NCBI GenBank assembly: GCA_030602565.1
Contig: JAUVZL010000016.1
Coordinates: 1-45,037 of the forward strand
From: Candidatus Stahliibacteriota bacterium
Lineage (GTDB): Bacteria; Hydrothermota; Tepidihabitantia; SM23-42
Length of the DNA stretch: 45,037 bases
Direction of reading: 5' to 3'
How positions within the stretch are numbered: the stretch's first letter is position 1; each line of letters begins with the position of its first letter. The translations under genes and the position numbers were made by a program. Below the pieces are notes generated by a model. That model was given only the letters and a program-made list of their open reading frames with translations, did not search any database and was not told the origin of the DNA. Positions 7,088 through 15,190 of the stretch are shown here, one piece after another.

Positions 7088-8317
7088 ATGATTAAGGTCT
7101 CCTCTTCAAAAGAACCAAGCATCCCGGTCAATGCATTGCTCATTGCCATTAATGATCAACGCATTGACGACATCTTGGAATACCGTTTTTACAATGACCA
7201 ATCTAAAACAAGACGTGTTTTGATTGAACACGAGGGAAAAAAGATTGAAGTAATATTTAAACCTGACAAAGCAATCTTTATTCAATTAGAAGACCCAGTA
7301 TACAAAGAGTGTGAGAATAACTGTGATTTCTGTTTTATAAATGGTCTGCCCCCTGGTTTGAGAAAAGAACTCTATTTCCGGGATGATGATTACCGACTCT
7401 CGTTCATGTTTGGTCATTTCCTCAGTCTTACTAATATCGATGAGAAAGATATCCAAAGGATTGCGCGCTTAAGGCTCTCGCCTCTATATGTATCAGTTCA
7501 CACTACTGATCCGGAACTGCGCAAGAAACTATTCAAGCATGAAAAAGCGAGGTTTATCATGGAACAACTCCGTACCTTAATCGACCACGATATAAAGATC
7601 CATTGTCAAGTCGTTGTCATCCCAGGGGTTAATGATGGCGCCAATCTGATCAAGACGATTACTGACCTCGGCGCATTATATCCGGGCATTGCTTCTATCG
7701 GCATCGTACCAGTAGGCAAGACCAGACACACAAATAAAATCCCTTCAGTATCTCAGAACCAGGCTAAGAAGATAATCCACGCCACAAAAGAGCTCCATAA
7801 TACCTACCGAAAAAAGTATAAGCAGGGCTTGGTATACTTTGCCGACGAATTCTTCATAAAAGCCAATATGCCGATCCCTGAAACCGAGTATTATGATGAC
7901 TTTCCTCAATATGAAAATGGTATTGGCATAACACGAACTTTTCTCAGTGAAATAGACAAATTAAATCTAAAGAGGAAAATACACGGCAGGTATTTGTTCC
8001 TGACTGGTTTCTTAGCTTTACCATTTGTCAATGAGCTGAAAGCAAAACTACAGACGCTTGGCTGTATTGATGAGAACCTTATCGTCGCTGCAGTCCCTAA
8101 TTCTTTTCTCGGTCCCTCAGTTACTGTTTCTGGATTGCTCGGCGCCAGGGATTTCACCGAGGCGTTAAGCAAAATCAATGGTAAATACGACAGGATCATT
8201 CTGCCACCAAATTGTGTCAATGATTCAAAACAGTTTATTGATAATCAGACCTTAAATGATCCGCGCATTATTATTGCACCCAAGAGCCTGAAAGAGTTAT
8301 TGACGTGGCTACAATAG
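7088..8317 (+). CDS. DUF512 family Fe-S protein
   Basis: The 409-residue product has a degenerate PDZ-like N-terminus (IPVNALLIAINDQRIDDILE). This is followed by a radical-SAM-like cysteine cluster, CENNCDFCFING near residue 78. The C-terminal DUF512 region carries the family signatures FRDDDYRLSFMFGHFLSLTN and VSVHTTDPELRKKL. The biochemical role of DUF512 is not established; members are thought to bind an iron-sulfur cluster. It overlaps the start of der by 13 bases, and this DUF512-der adjacency is common in bacteria. Translation starts at 7088 on a predicted leaderless message. Confidence 0.9.
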   Translation: MIKVSSSKEPSIPVNALLIAINDQRIDDILEYRFYNDQSKTRRVLIEHEGKKIEVIFKPDKAIFIQLEDPVYKECENNCDFCFINGLPPGLRKELYFRDDDYRLSFMFGHFLSLTNIDEKDIQRIARLRLSPLYVSVHTTDPELRKKLFKHEKARFIMEQLRTLIDHDIKIHCQVVVIPGVNDGANLIKTITDLGALYPGIASIGIVPVGKTRHTNKIPSVSQNQAKKIIHATKELHNTYRKKYKQGLVYFADEFFIKANMPIPETEYYDDFPQYENGIGITRTFLSEIDKLNLKRKIHGRYLFLTGFLALPFVNELKAKLQTLGCIDENLIVAAVPNSFLGPSVTVSGLLGARDFTEALSKINGKYDRIILPPNCVNDSKQFIDNQTLNDPRIIIAPKSLKELLTWLQ

Positions 8318-9594
8318 TAATAGTAGGTAGAAAGAATGTAGGCAAATCAACAATCTTTAACCGGTTGATCGGGATGAGATTGAATATCGTGTATAAAGAA
8401 CCTGGCGTGACCCGGGATAGAATCTATGGCGAAGTAGAATGGTGCAGTCAAGTATTCAACATCATCGATACCGGTGGTTTTTTCCTCGGTGGAAAAGAAG
8501 AACTCGCGGTCAAAATCAATCGCCAAATCGAATATGGCTTAGCTGAAGCAGACCTTATTTATTTGGTGGTCGATGCTAAAGACGGTCTAAAACCAGGGGA
8601 CCAAGACATCTGCCAGTCGGTCCGTAAAAGCAATAAACCAGTATTGTTGTTAATAAACAAAATCGATTGTAAGTACATTGAGAGTGAGACTTTAGAATTC
8701 TCTAAGCTGGGATTCAAGAATTCATTCTTGGTCTCAGGAGAAGCGGGTATCGGGTTTGGTGATGTTTTGGACAAAACTATTAAAACCCTGCCCAGGATGA
8801 CAAAGAAACGTATCCGTAAGAACATAAAGGTATTGATTCTTGGACGACCTAATGTCGGCAAGTCAACGTTGTTAAATGCCCTAACAAAACAAGAACGTGC
8901 AATCGTTGATGAACGACCTGGCACCACCCGAGATGTGGTGCGCGCCACATTCAAATATCAGGACAAAAACATCGAAATTATTGATACCTGTGGTTTGCGC
9001 CGCAGGACGCACATTAAAACCTCGGTTGAGTTCTACTCCATGGTACGCGCGGTGAATGCTATCGAAGATGCTGATATTGCGATTGTGCTATTTGATACGA
9101 CCGAAGGCGTCGTTGATCAGGACCGTCGTATTGCCTCGATGGTGCTGTCAAAAGCAAAAAGCCTGGTCCTGGCGCCCAATAAGATTGATCTTATAAAAAC
9201 AACAAATAGAAATAGAATTGTCCCCTCAACCTATAAATCATTCAAATCCCTGGAATTCGTACCGATCGTACCCATCTCCGCGAAAGAAGACATCGGTTTA
9301 GAACAACTCTTGACCTGTATCATAAACGTTAATGCTGAATCCCACAAGTTTGCTGACAAGACCATTGTTCAAAATATGGCAAAGAGTCTGCAAAATCCAA
9401 CCAATGGATTTCTTGTCAGCTTGAAGCAGGTAAACACTGGACCGCCCCTATTCCGAGCCACTCTATCCACCAAAGTCAAAGAACACTATATAAGGTATTT
9501 ACGCAAATCAATTCGTCAGTACTTCGGCTTCAAAGGTGTGCCGATACTGATAAAAACAAAAAAATGTCAACCCCGGTCAAGATATTCTCCGTGA
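8305..9594 (+). CDS. der: Ribosome assembly GTPase Der
   Basis: The 429-residue product contains two GTPase domains in tandem and a C-terminal KH-like domain, the diagnostic Der architecture. The first P-loop is GRKNVGKST (residues 8-16) and the second GRPNVGKST near residue 180. NKID motifs follow in each domain. Der acts in late assembly of the large ribosomal subunit. Translation begins with GTG inside the end of the DUF512 gene, so the two are translationally coupled. Length is normal and no motif is missing. Confidence 0.97.
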   Translation: MATIVIVGRKNVGKSTIFNRLIGMRLNIVYKEPGVTRDRIYGEVEWCSQVFNIIDTGGFFLGGKEELAVKINRQIEYGLAEADLIYLVVDAKDGLKPGDQDICQSVRKSNKPVLLLINKIDCKYIESETLEFSKLGFKNSFLVSGEAGIGFGDVLDKTIKTLPRMTKKRIRKNIKVLILGRPNVGKSTLLNALTKQERAIVDERPGTTRDVVRATFKYQDKNIEIIDTCGLRRRTHIKTSVEFYSMVRAVNAIEDADIAIVLFDTTEGVVDQDRRIASMVLSKAKSLVLAPNKIDLIKTTNRNRIVPSTYKSFKSLEFVPIVPISAKEDIGLEQLLTCIINVNAESHKFADKTIVQNMAKSLQNPTNGFLVSLKQVNTGPPLFRATLSTKVKEHYIRYLRKSIRQYFGFKGVPILIKTKKCQPRSRYSP

Positions 9595-9604
9595 GGTGCA
9601 GATC

Positions 9605-10192
9605 ATGGGCTACGTGCTCCCTTTTATCATAGGTTTTGTTTTTGGAATAATCCCCTTTTCTTACATACTTGGTAAAATAAAAGGGCTTGATCTGAAAAAA
9701 GTCGGCAGCGGAAATATCGGTGCCACAAACCTCGGTCGCGAAGCAGGCTTACCATTCTTTGTCCTCGGTTTTATATTAGATGGACTGAAAGGTCTCATCC
9801 CGGTCCTTTTAGCGAGGAACCTTGGATATCTTACGGCGCTTGCTGGTGCTGGCGCAATACTTGGTCATATCTTCAACCCTTTGTTCAAATTCCGCGGCGG
9901 CAAAGGCGTCTCGACCACGATCGGCGTGGCTATTGGAATAGTACCGAAATCTTTCCTGATCTCCCTGGCGGTCTGGGTTGTAGTTTACCTAAGTACGTTT
10001 ATTGTTGCTTTAGCATCTATCGGGTTTGCGGTCGCCTTACCAATTTTCGGTTTTGTGATGAATGAAGCTACCCTGACCGACCGGGTATTCATGGTAATAA
10101 TGGCTGGGTTTATTATTTACGCCCATCGTTCTAATATAAAAAGGATATTAAAAAAAGAAGAAGCGAAATTTATTCTCTGGAGAAGGAAATGA
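9605..10192 (+). CDS. plsY: Glycerol-3-phosphate acyltransferase PlsY
   Basis: This integral membrane enzyme transfers an acyl group from acyl phosphate to glycerol 3-phosphate, the first step of phospholipid synthesis. The conserved SGNIGATN (near residue 32) and FRGGKGVST loops are present, with five or so hydrophobic segments. I chose the ATG at 9605 rather than the in-frame GTG at 9596, because gaggtg at 9593-9598 then sits at proper ribosome-site distance. The stop overlaps the gpsA start (ATGA). Confidence 0.96.
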   Translation: MGYVLPFIIGFVFGIIPFSYILGKIKGLDLKKVGSGNIGATNLGREAGLPFFVLGFILDGLKGLIPVLLARNLGYLTALAGAGAILGHIFNPLFKFRGGKGVSTTIGVAIGIVPKSFLISLAVWVVVYLSTFIVALASIGFAVALPIFGFVMNEATLTDRVFMVIMAGFIIYAHRSNIKRILKKEEAKFILWRRK

Positions 10193-11178
10193 GGTTGTCC
10201 ATACTCGGCTGCGGCAACTGGGGTTCAGTGTTCGGTATCATTCAGCAGCGAAATGGTCATGATGTGAAGATCTGGGAATTTGATAGAAAAAGGGCTGAGC
10301 ATATTTCGCAGACAAGGGATAATGCACCGTTTCTCATCGGTAAAAAAATACCTGAAGAGATATTTGTGCACTGGGATATTGAAAAGGTCCTGGTTGGCGC
10401 TGAGGTCGTAGTCTTTGCTATACCCTCCCAGGCATTGCATAGCACTATCGATAAATTAACCAAGGTTGATATAAATAGCGCGTATTTTTTAAGTCTGACA
10501 AAAGGGGTTGATATTAAAACGCTAAAAAGGCCATCAGAAATCATCGACCTGCTGGCATCAGCAAGGGGCCGAGTCTACGTACTATCTGGTCCATCAATAG
10601 CCAATGAAATAATTCGAGGAGAACCGACCGCGGTAGTGCTTGTTGGTCCGGATCCTGCAGGTGCCACAAACCTCCAGCATGAATTAGCATCAAACAACTT
10701 CCGGATTTATATCGGGGATGATATTATCGGCGTGGAGCTCGGTGCAGCGATCAAGAATGTTATCGCTATTGGCTGTGGGATAAGCGCTGGCTTGGGCTTT
10801 GGAAAGAACGCCAAAGGCGCTTTGCTCGCTCGGGGGATCGTCGAAATGCAGCGCTTAGGCATTGAACTAGGCGCCAAAGCAAAGACCTTTTGGGGCCTTT
10901 CTGGCTTAGGTGATATGGTAACGACCTCATTTAGTGAAGAATCACGTAACCATAGGTTTGGTAAATGCATCGGCGCTGGCAAGAGTGTGGCTGAGATCCA
11001 AGCCGAGATGATCATGGTTGCCGAGGGTGTCCCGACCTCAAAAGCAGTCATGGCGCTAGTCAGTAAGTGTAAAATTGAAATGCCGATATGTGAAGTGGTA
11101 TACAGTATATTGTTTGAGAACAAACCTCCAAAACAGGGGTTAAGGGACCTCATGACCAGGCCATTAAAATATGAATAA
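10189..11178 (+). CDS. gpsA: NAD(P)-dependent glycerol-3-phosphate dehydrogenase
   Basis: The 329-residue protein begins with the dinucleotide-binding GCGNWG motif and has the conserved catalytic lysine in GAAIKNVIAIGCGISAGL. Further family motifs are LSGPSIANEI and GLSGLGDMVTT. It reduces dihydroxyacetone phosphate to glycerol 3-phosphate, the substrate of PlsY encoded just upstream, so the two genes form a lipid-precursor unit. The start overlaps the plsY stop by four bases. Confidence 0.97.
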   Translation: MRLSILGCGNWGSVFGIIQQRNGHDVKIWEFDRKRAEHISQTRDNAPFLIGKKIPEEIFVHWDIEKVLVGAEVVVFAIPSQALHSTIDKLTKVDINSAYFLSLTKGVDIKTLKRPSEIIDLLASARGRVYVLSGPSIANEIIRGEPTAVVLVGPDPAGATNLQHELASNNFRIYIGDDIIGVELGAAIKNVIAIGCGISAGLGFGKNAKGALLARGIVEMQRLGIELGAKAKTFWGLSGLGDMVTTSFSEESRNHRFGKCIGAGKSVAEIQAEMIMVAEGVPTSKAVMALVSKCKIEMPICEVVYSILFENKPPKQGLRDLMTRPLKYE

Positions 11179-11291
11179 TACAAGTATTATTAGATGCAGA
11201 CAGATGGGAACGGATGCAAACGGATATTATCTGTCTAAATCCGCTTTAATCCGTCTGAATCCAAGTTTTCTCCGAAAACTAAGGAGGGAAT

Positions 11292-11627
11292 ATGATTGAA
11301 AAAGAATTTTTTTCGATTAAAGAAGTCGCTGAAATGCTGGACTTAAAGCCGTATATATTGAGATACTGGGAAAAGGAATTTGCGATTCTCAAACCAAAAC
11401 GGAATCGTGTGGATCGAAGATACTATTCAAAAAAGGACATCGACATCATTAAGTTGATAAAAGGTGTCTTGTATGACCAGGGCTATACCATTGCTGGGGC
11501 AAAAAAGAAACTCGTGCGATTGAGAGATGGACCGGAACAGTTATCGCTTCCACTTCGGAATAGAAATAAGATGTTGAAAGAAATAAAGGCCGAGCTGCAA
11601 AAAATCAGCAACCTTCTAAACGAATAA
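11292..11627 (+). CDS. MerR-family transcriptional regulator
   Basis: The 111-residue protein has an N-terminal winged helix (FSIKEVAEMLDLKPYILRYWEKEF) and the second MerR helix pair (DRRYYSKKDIDIIKLIKGVL). A short C-terminal coiled segment follows, with no obvious metal-binding cysteines. Small MerR proteins of this kind follow gpsA in several bacterial lineages, and their ligand is unknown. The aaggaggga ribosome site is excellent. The gene ends only six bases from the convergent TPR gene, with no visible terminator between them. Confidence 0.88.
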   Translation: MIEKEFFSIKEVAEMLDLKPYILRYWEKEFAILKPKRNRVDRRYYSKKDIDIIKLIKGVLYDQGYTIAGAKKKLVRLRDGPEQLSLPLRNRNKMLKEIKAELQKISNLLNE

Positions 11628-11633
11628 GACAAG

Positions 11634-13706
11634 CTATTCTTCACCTATCGCACTGATTTTTGCAGTAGCTTGATTCTTTAAGCTCAGCGATTCAGCAATA
11701 AAGTTTGCCTGAAGATAGTATTCTCGGGCTACCTCTTTATCACCTAAGCCTATCGATGCATCGCCGGCAAGGAGTAATACCCTTGCTGCATCATCCCTTT
11801 TTTGTTCAAAATACTCACAAGCCAAGAGGTAGTGCTCACGCGCGCGCAGGTAGTCCTCTATCTCAAGATATATGTTGCCGATTTCAACGTAGACTTCGGG
11901 TTTTTTGCCGACATTCCGTATTAGGTCTTCCAATGTCTCCACGGCTTTGTCGTAGTAACCCGCTCTTCGATAAGCTTTTGACTTTAAAATATAGGCATCG
12001 AACAGGAAAACCGATGACGGAAATTCATCAATGAGTTTATCAATCATCGTTTCTGATTCTTTATTCTGACCCAGTATATCATATACTTTGGCGATTTCGA
12101 AAATGGCTTTTTCGCGATATTTCTCATCCTCCAAAAGTAAATTATAGTAATGCAGTGCAGAATCATATTTTGATTCCTCGACATAAATCATGCCGAGTTC
12201 ATCAGCGGCATAGAAATGGTATAACTCAGTATTCTTACCAGCTAACAGTTGAGCAAAGACCCTTTTGACCTCATGAATATTACCCGTTGTTTGATATACC
12301 CTTGCTTTTTCAATGAGCGCCTTATGCGCAACCGATGATCCGGGTTTATGCTTAATTATCTTGTTAAGGATTGAAAGACTCCGGTAATATTCCTTTTTCT
12401 TGAACAATATCTTGGCAATACGCAGCTGGGTACTGAGGCTAAGACTTGATAGCGGATTATCGTCAACAAATCTCTGCAGCGCATCTATCAATGTAGGATA
12501 TTTCTTCAGATAATACAGCGTTTCATAAGTTCTTAAAAGTGTCTGCGCCTCAATGTTCGGCGATGGTTTGAATTCCTTGACTCGATTGTAGGATTTCAGA
12601 GCTTGATTATACTCCTTCAAGTCGAAATATGAATCACCGAGATTTTTCTGCGCCGCTGCCGCATAAAACGACCTGGGATAGACCTTCACAAGTTCGCTGT
12701 AGAAATCAATCGCCTGGTCATATTCCTTTCTTTTGAAGTTTATTGAAGCAAGGATAAATGTAGCTCTATCCCCGTACCGAGAATCTGGGAAATCTTCCCG
12801 TTGCCGCAAGAGCAACTCTTCTGCCTTTCCCCAGAAGCCGAGGAAATAGACAGCCCTTCCCTTATGAAATAGGTATTGGTCCACTGAATCAGGCAAACCT
12901 TCAAAGTAATGAACCGCCGAATCATATCTTGACTCATTACTAAAGGTCATGCCAAGAAGAAATTGAGCTTTGCAATCAGTTTGGAAATCCGGATATTGTC
13001 TTAGATACTCGCGTGCCTTTAAGTTATCTTTGAGAAAGTAGTATATTCTGGCTAGTTCATATATTGCGCGCTGCCTGAGCGTTTCGTTATTACTGCAGCA
13101 AACAACTGAATCGAGCAATGCAAGGCTTGTTTTGTACTCCTTTACTTTGGAAAAAGCAAGCGCCAGCCCGATCTCTCGATAACCAAAAAAGTAATTCACG
13201 TCCTGATATTGCCTGATAGCATCCTGGAACAAACCGCGCTCAAATGTTTGACGCGCACTAACTAATTGATTGTAGTCCCCAATATAATCAATTAACAGTA
13301 CGATGTCTACTGAATCTGGAGTTTTTCTAAAATACTGCATCGCCGCGTCAACTTCGTTCTGTTTCAGTTTTATCAAACCCAAGTAGTAATAAGCCTGCCA
13401 AATATCGTTACGTTTTTTCAACAAACGCTCAAAGTATTCTGCCGATTTGTCGTACAAGCCGAGTTGATACTGGACCACACCAAGATAGTAGAGTACGCAA
13501 GATATCTTGGAGCCAACAGCCTCAAGGTATTGCCTGCTTTTGTCCAATTCACCATGGATCAAAGCATAAACCCCGGCGCGGTAGTAATTCTCGTACGAAG
13601 GGTCAATCGATGAAACAAGTTCGAAATACCTTGATGTCTCTTCAAAGGATTGCTCATTAAACGAGACTCCACCCGATAGCATAATCAACAAAAGGATGCT
13701 ACTCAA
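11634..13706 (-). CDS. Exported TPR-repeat protein
   Basis: The 690-residue protein starts with a short hydrophobic signal (MSSILLLIMLSGGVSF) followed by some 15-18 tetratricopeptide-like repeats with the usual A-x-x-x-Y/F-A pattern (for example YYLGVVQYQLGLYDKSAEYF). It is most likely a periplasmic or outer-membrane-associated scaffold. TTG is the likely start, with gaggtg five bases upstream lying inside the end of the preceding lipoprotein gene, so the two are coupled. No enzymatic domain is visible. Confidence 0.85.
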   Translation of the reverse strand: MSSILLLIMLSGGVSFNEQSFEETSRYFELVSSIDPSYENYYRAGVYALIHGELDKSRQYLEAVGSKISCVLYYLGVVQYQLGLYDKSAEYFERLLKKRNDIWQAYYYLGLIKLKQNEVDAAMQYFRKTPDSVDIVLLIDYIGDYNQLVSARQTFERGLFQDAIRQYQDVNYFFGYREIGLALAFSKVKEYKTSLALLDSVVCCSNNETLRQRAIYELARIYYFLKDNLKAREYLRQYPDFQTDCKAQFLLGMTFSNESRYDSAVHYFEGLPDSVDQYLFHKGRAVYFLGFWGKAEELLLRQREDFPDSRYGDRATFILASINFKRKEYDQAIDFYSELVKVYPRSFYAAAAQKNLGDSYFDLKEYNQALKSYNRVKEFKPSPNIEAQTLLRTYETLYYLKKYPTLIDALQRFVDDNPLSSLSLSTQLRIAKILFKKKEYYRSLSILNKIIKHKPGSSVAHKALIEKARVYQTTGNIHEVKRVFAQLLAGKNTELYHFYAADELGMIYVEESKYDSALHYYNLLLEDEKYREKAIFEIAKVYDILGQNKESETMIDKLIDEFPSSVFLFDAYILKSKAYRRAGYYDKAVETLEDLIRNVGKKPEVYVEIGNIYLEIEDYLRAREHYLLACEYFEQKRDDAARVLLLAGDASIGLGDKEVAREYYLQANFIAESLSLKNQATAKISAIGEE

Positions 13707-14154
13707 GTGCCACCTCTGCTGTGTATATTTTGATTAGTTCGCGAGACTCAGCATTAAAAACAAATTGAATCTGATAACCGGCAAGTAGCGGGTGATTGTA
13801 TATCCTGGCAAAATATCTTAGTATCAAGTAAGTCCTAATACTATCCAGTGCAGCAAACTTGAACTTGTAAAACAGCATCCCTGAAACATCATAGTGCTCT
13901 TTCGTTATCATTAGCAATAAAGCTCGATTCTTTTCAATCTCGGACCTGAATCCATCTACGACACGCTTGTACTCAGCACCATCGCGCAAAAAAATAGTTG
14001 CCTCTTTGTATTTTCCTGCGACGACAATGTCAAAATCTCCTTGTTTGAGGCTTTTGAACGGGTTATAAGTCTGGCATGCAAGAATTGGCAGTAAAGCAAT
14101 AATGAAAATTCCAAGAAGATAACCCGCCAATACCCTATATCTACTATCAATCAT
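13699..14154 (-). CDS. Small predicted lipoprotein or membrane-anchored protein
   Basis: The 151-residue protein has one N-terminal hydrophobic segment ending in LLPILAC, where the cysteine may be lipidated. The rest is soluble, with an alternating strand-helix pattern and no family I can name. It is sandwiched between the recombinase and the TPR gene and overlaps the latter by eight bases, so it probably works with the TPR protein in the cell envelope. Confidence 0.65.
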   Translation of the reverse strand: MIDSRYRVLAGYLLGIFIIALLPILACQTYNPFKSLKQGDFDIVVAGKYKEATIFLRDGAEYKRVVDGFRSEIEKNRALLLMITKEHYDVSGMLFYKFKFAALDSIRTYLILRYFARIYNHPLLAGYQIQFVFNAESRELIKIYTAEVALE

Positions 14155-14191
14155 CTTTCATCTCCCATCTTCCATCCCCCATCTTTATCCT
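14155..14191. repeat. Purine-rich gatggga micro-repeat
   Basis: The minus strand reads as consecutive gatggg/gatgga/gatgaaa units between the recombinase stop and the lipoprotein start. It supplies a purine-rich leader that may act as the ribosome site. It looks like a slippage-prone tract. Confidence 0.5.
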
Positions 14192-15079
14192 TTATTCTGC
14201 CCTCGGGTGTTTTTTTCTATAGATTTCTTTTAGACGCTTGGTTGTCATATGCGTGTATATCTGGACTGTTGAAAGTGATGCATGACCAAGTAATTCCTGC
14301 ACCGCCCTTAAATTCGCTCCGTTCTCTAGCAGGTGCGTAGCAAAACTGTGTCTTAAAATATGCGGGTTAGTGCCGGCTGCTCGAGCCAGTCTGACAAGAT
14401 ATTTACGTACTATACGCTGCAGGGAACGCGTTGATAAAGATCCCCCTCGATAATTCAGGAATAACTCAGGCACATTTAACCCAGCAGCTTTGCATTTATC
14501 AGGGTTACGGCGGACTCCAAGATAGTCAAGAACCGCATTCTTGGCAGGTTTACCGATCGGGACAATGCGTTGTTTATTACCCTTACCTTTAACTTTAATT
14601 TCGTCACGATTAAAATCAATGTCGGCGATTTTCATATTCACCAGTTCACCGGCGCGGAGCCCACAGCTGTACAATACTTCCATGATCGCCCGGTCTCTCG
14701 GGTTACTTATTTGCATAGCCTTTTCAACCTGTGCGTAGCTCAAGAAACCGGGTAGATGTTTCTTGATCTTCGGCGTCTTGATTATGACCGCAGGATTTTC
14801 TGAAATCACATCAGTCTTCTTCAAGAATTTAAAAAACGATTTGATGCATGATAGTTTCCGTGCCACACTCCTTGCATCGAGTCCATACTTGAGGAGAAAT
14901 CCCATGAATAAAGTGATCGCGTTTTGATCTACCTGTTTTCTTTTCTTGACCCGTAAAAAATCAAAGAAACCTTCAAGATCAGCACGGTAAGCCCGTAGTG
15001 TATGATGGGAACTGTTCTTCTCCTTTTGCAGGTATACGATAAAATCATTGACTTTGCCAAAAAGATCTTCCCGTTCCAT
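14192..15079 (-). CDS. XerC/XerD-type tyrosine recombinase
   Basis: The 295-residue protein has the N-terminal SAM-like core-binding domain and a C-terminal catalytic domain. The catalytic set is complete: R142 (SCGLRAGEL), K166 (KGKGNK), H240 and R243 (HILRHSF), H266 (LLGHASL) and Y275 (VQIYTHM). The length and the C-terminal layout match the housekeeping Xer recombinases that resolve chromosome dimers. There is no integrase-type neighbourhood or attachment site nearby, which supports a housekeeping role. Whether it is the XerC or XerD equivalent cannot be decided from the sequence alone. Confidence 0.92.
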   Translation of the reverse strand: MEREDLFGKVNDFIVYLQKEKNSSHHTLRAYRADLEGFFDFLRVKKRKQVDQNAITLFMGFLLKYGLDARSVARKLSCIKSFFKFLKKTDVISENPAVIIKTPKIKKHLPGFLSYAQVEKAMQISNPRDRAIMEVLYSCGLRAGELVNMKIADIDFNRDEIKVKGKGNKQRIVPIGKPAKNAVLDYLGVRRNPDKCKAAGLNVPELFLNYRGGSLSTRSLQRIVRKYLVRLARAAGTNPHILRHSFATHLLENGANLRAVQELLGHASLSTVQIYTHMTTKRLKEIYRKKHPRAE

Positions 15080-15093
15080 TTGTCACCTGGTTA

Positions 15094-15121
15094 ATTCTAA
15101 TGGAATTAAGTACTTTGTCAA
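15094..15121 (-). promoter_or_regulatory. Promoter TTGACA-16-TAGAAT for the xer operon
   Basis: On the minus strand TTGACA (15121-15116) and TAGAAT (15099-15094) are 16 bases apart. A short leader with an aggtg ribosome site follows before the ATG at 15079. Confidence 0.7.
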
Positions 15122-15144
15122 TGAAGTAATATGGACAAACCAGC

Positions 15145-15172
15145 TTGACTCAAGATAGATATTTTATATAAT
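15145..15172 (+). promoter_or_regulatory. Promoter TTGACT-16-TATAAT for the secreted peptidase
   Basis: TTGACT (15145-15150) and TATAAT (15167-15172) precede a short leader with a ggaggcgg ribosome site before the ATG at 15191. This gene uses a leader, unlike the leaderless ones in the window. It lies back to back with the xer promoter. Confidence 0.75.
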
Positions 15173-15190
15173 ATACTGAATGGAGGCGGT

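Noticed and set aside
14192-15079. Recombinase as integrase of a genomic island
   Set aside because: The catalytic domain and length match housekeeping Xer, and no attachment repeats or tRNA gene lie nearby.
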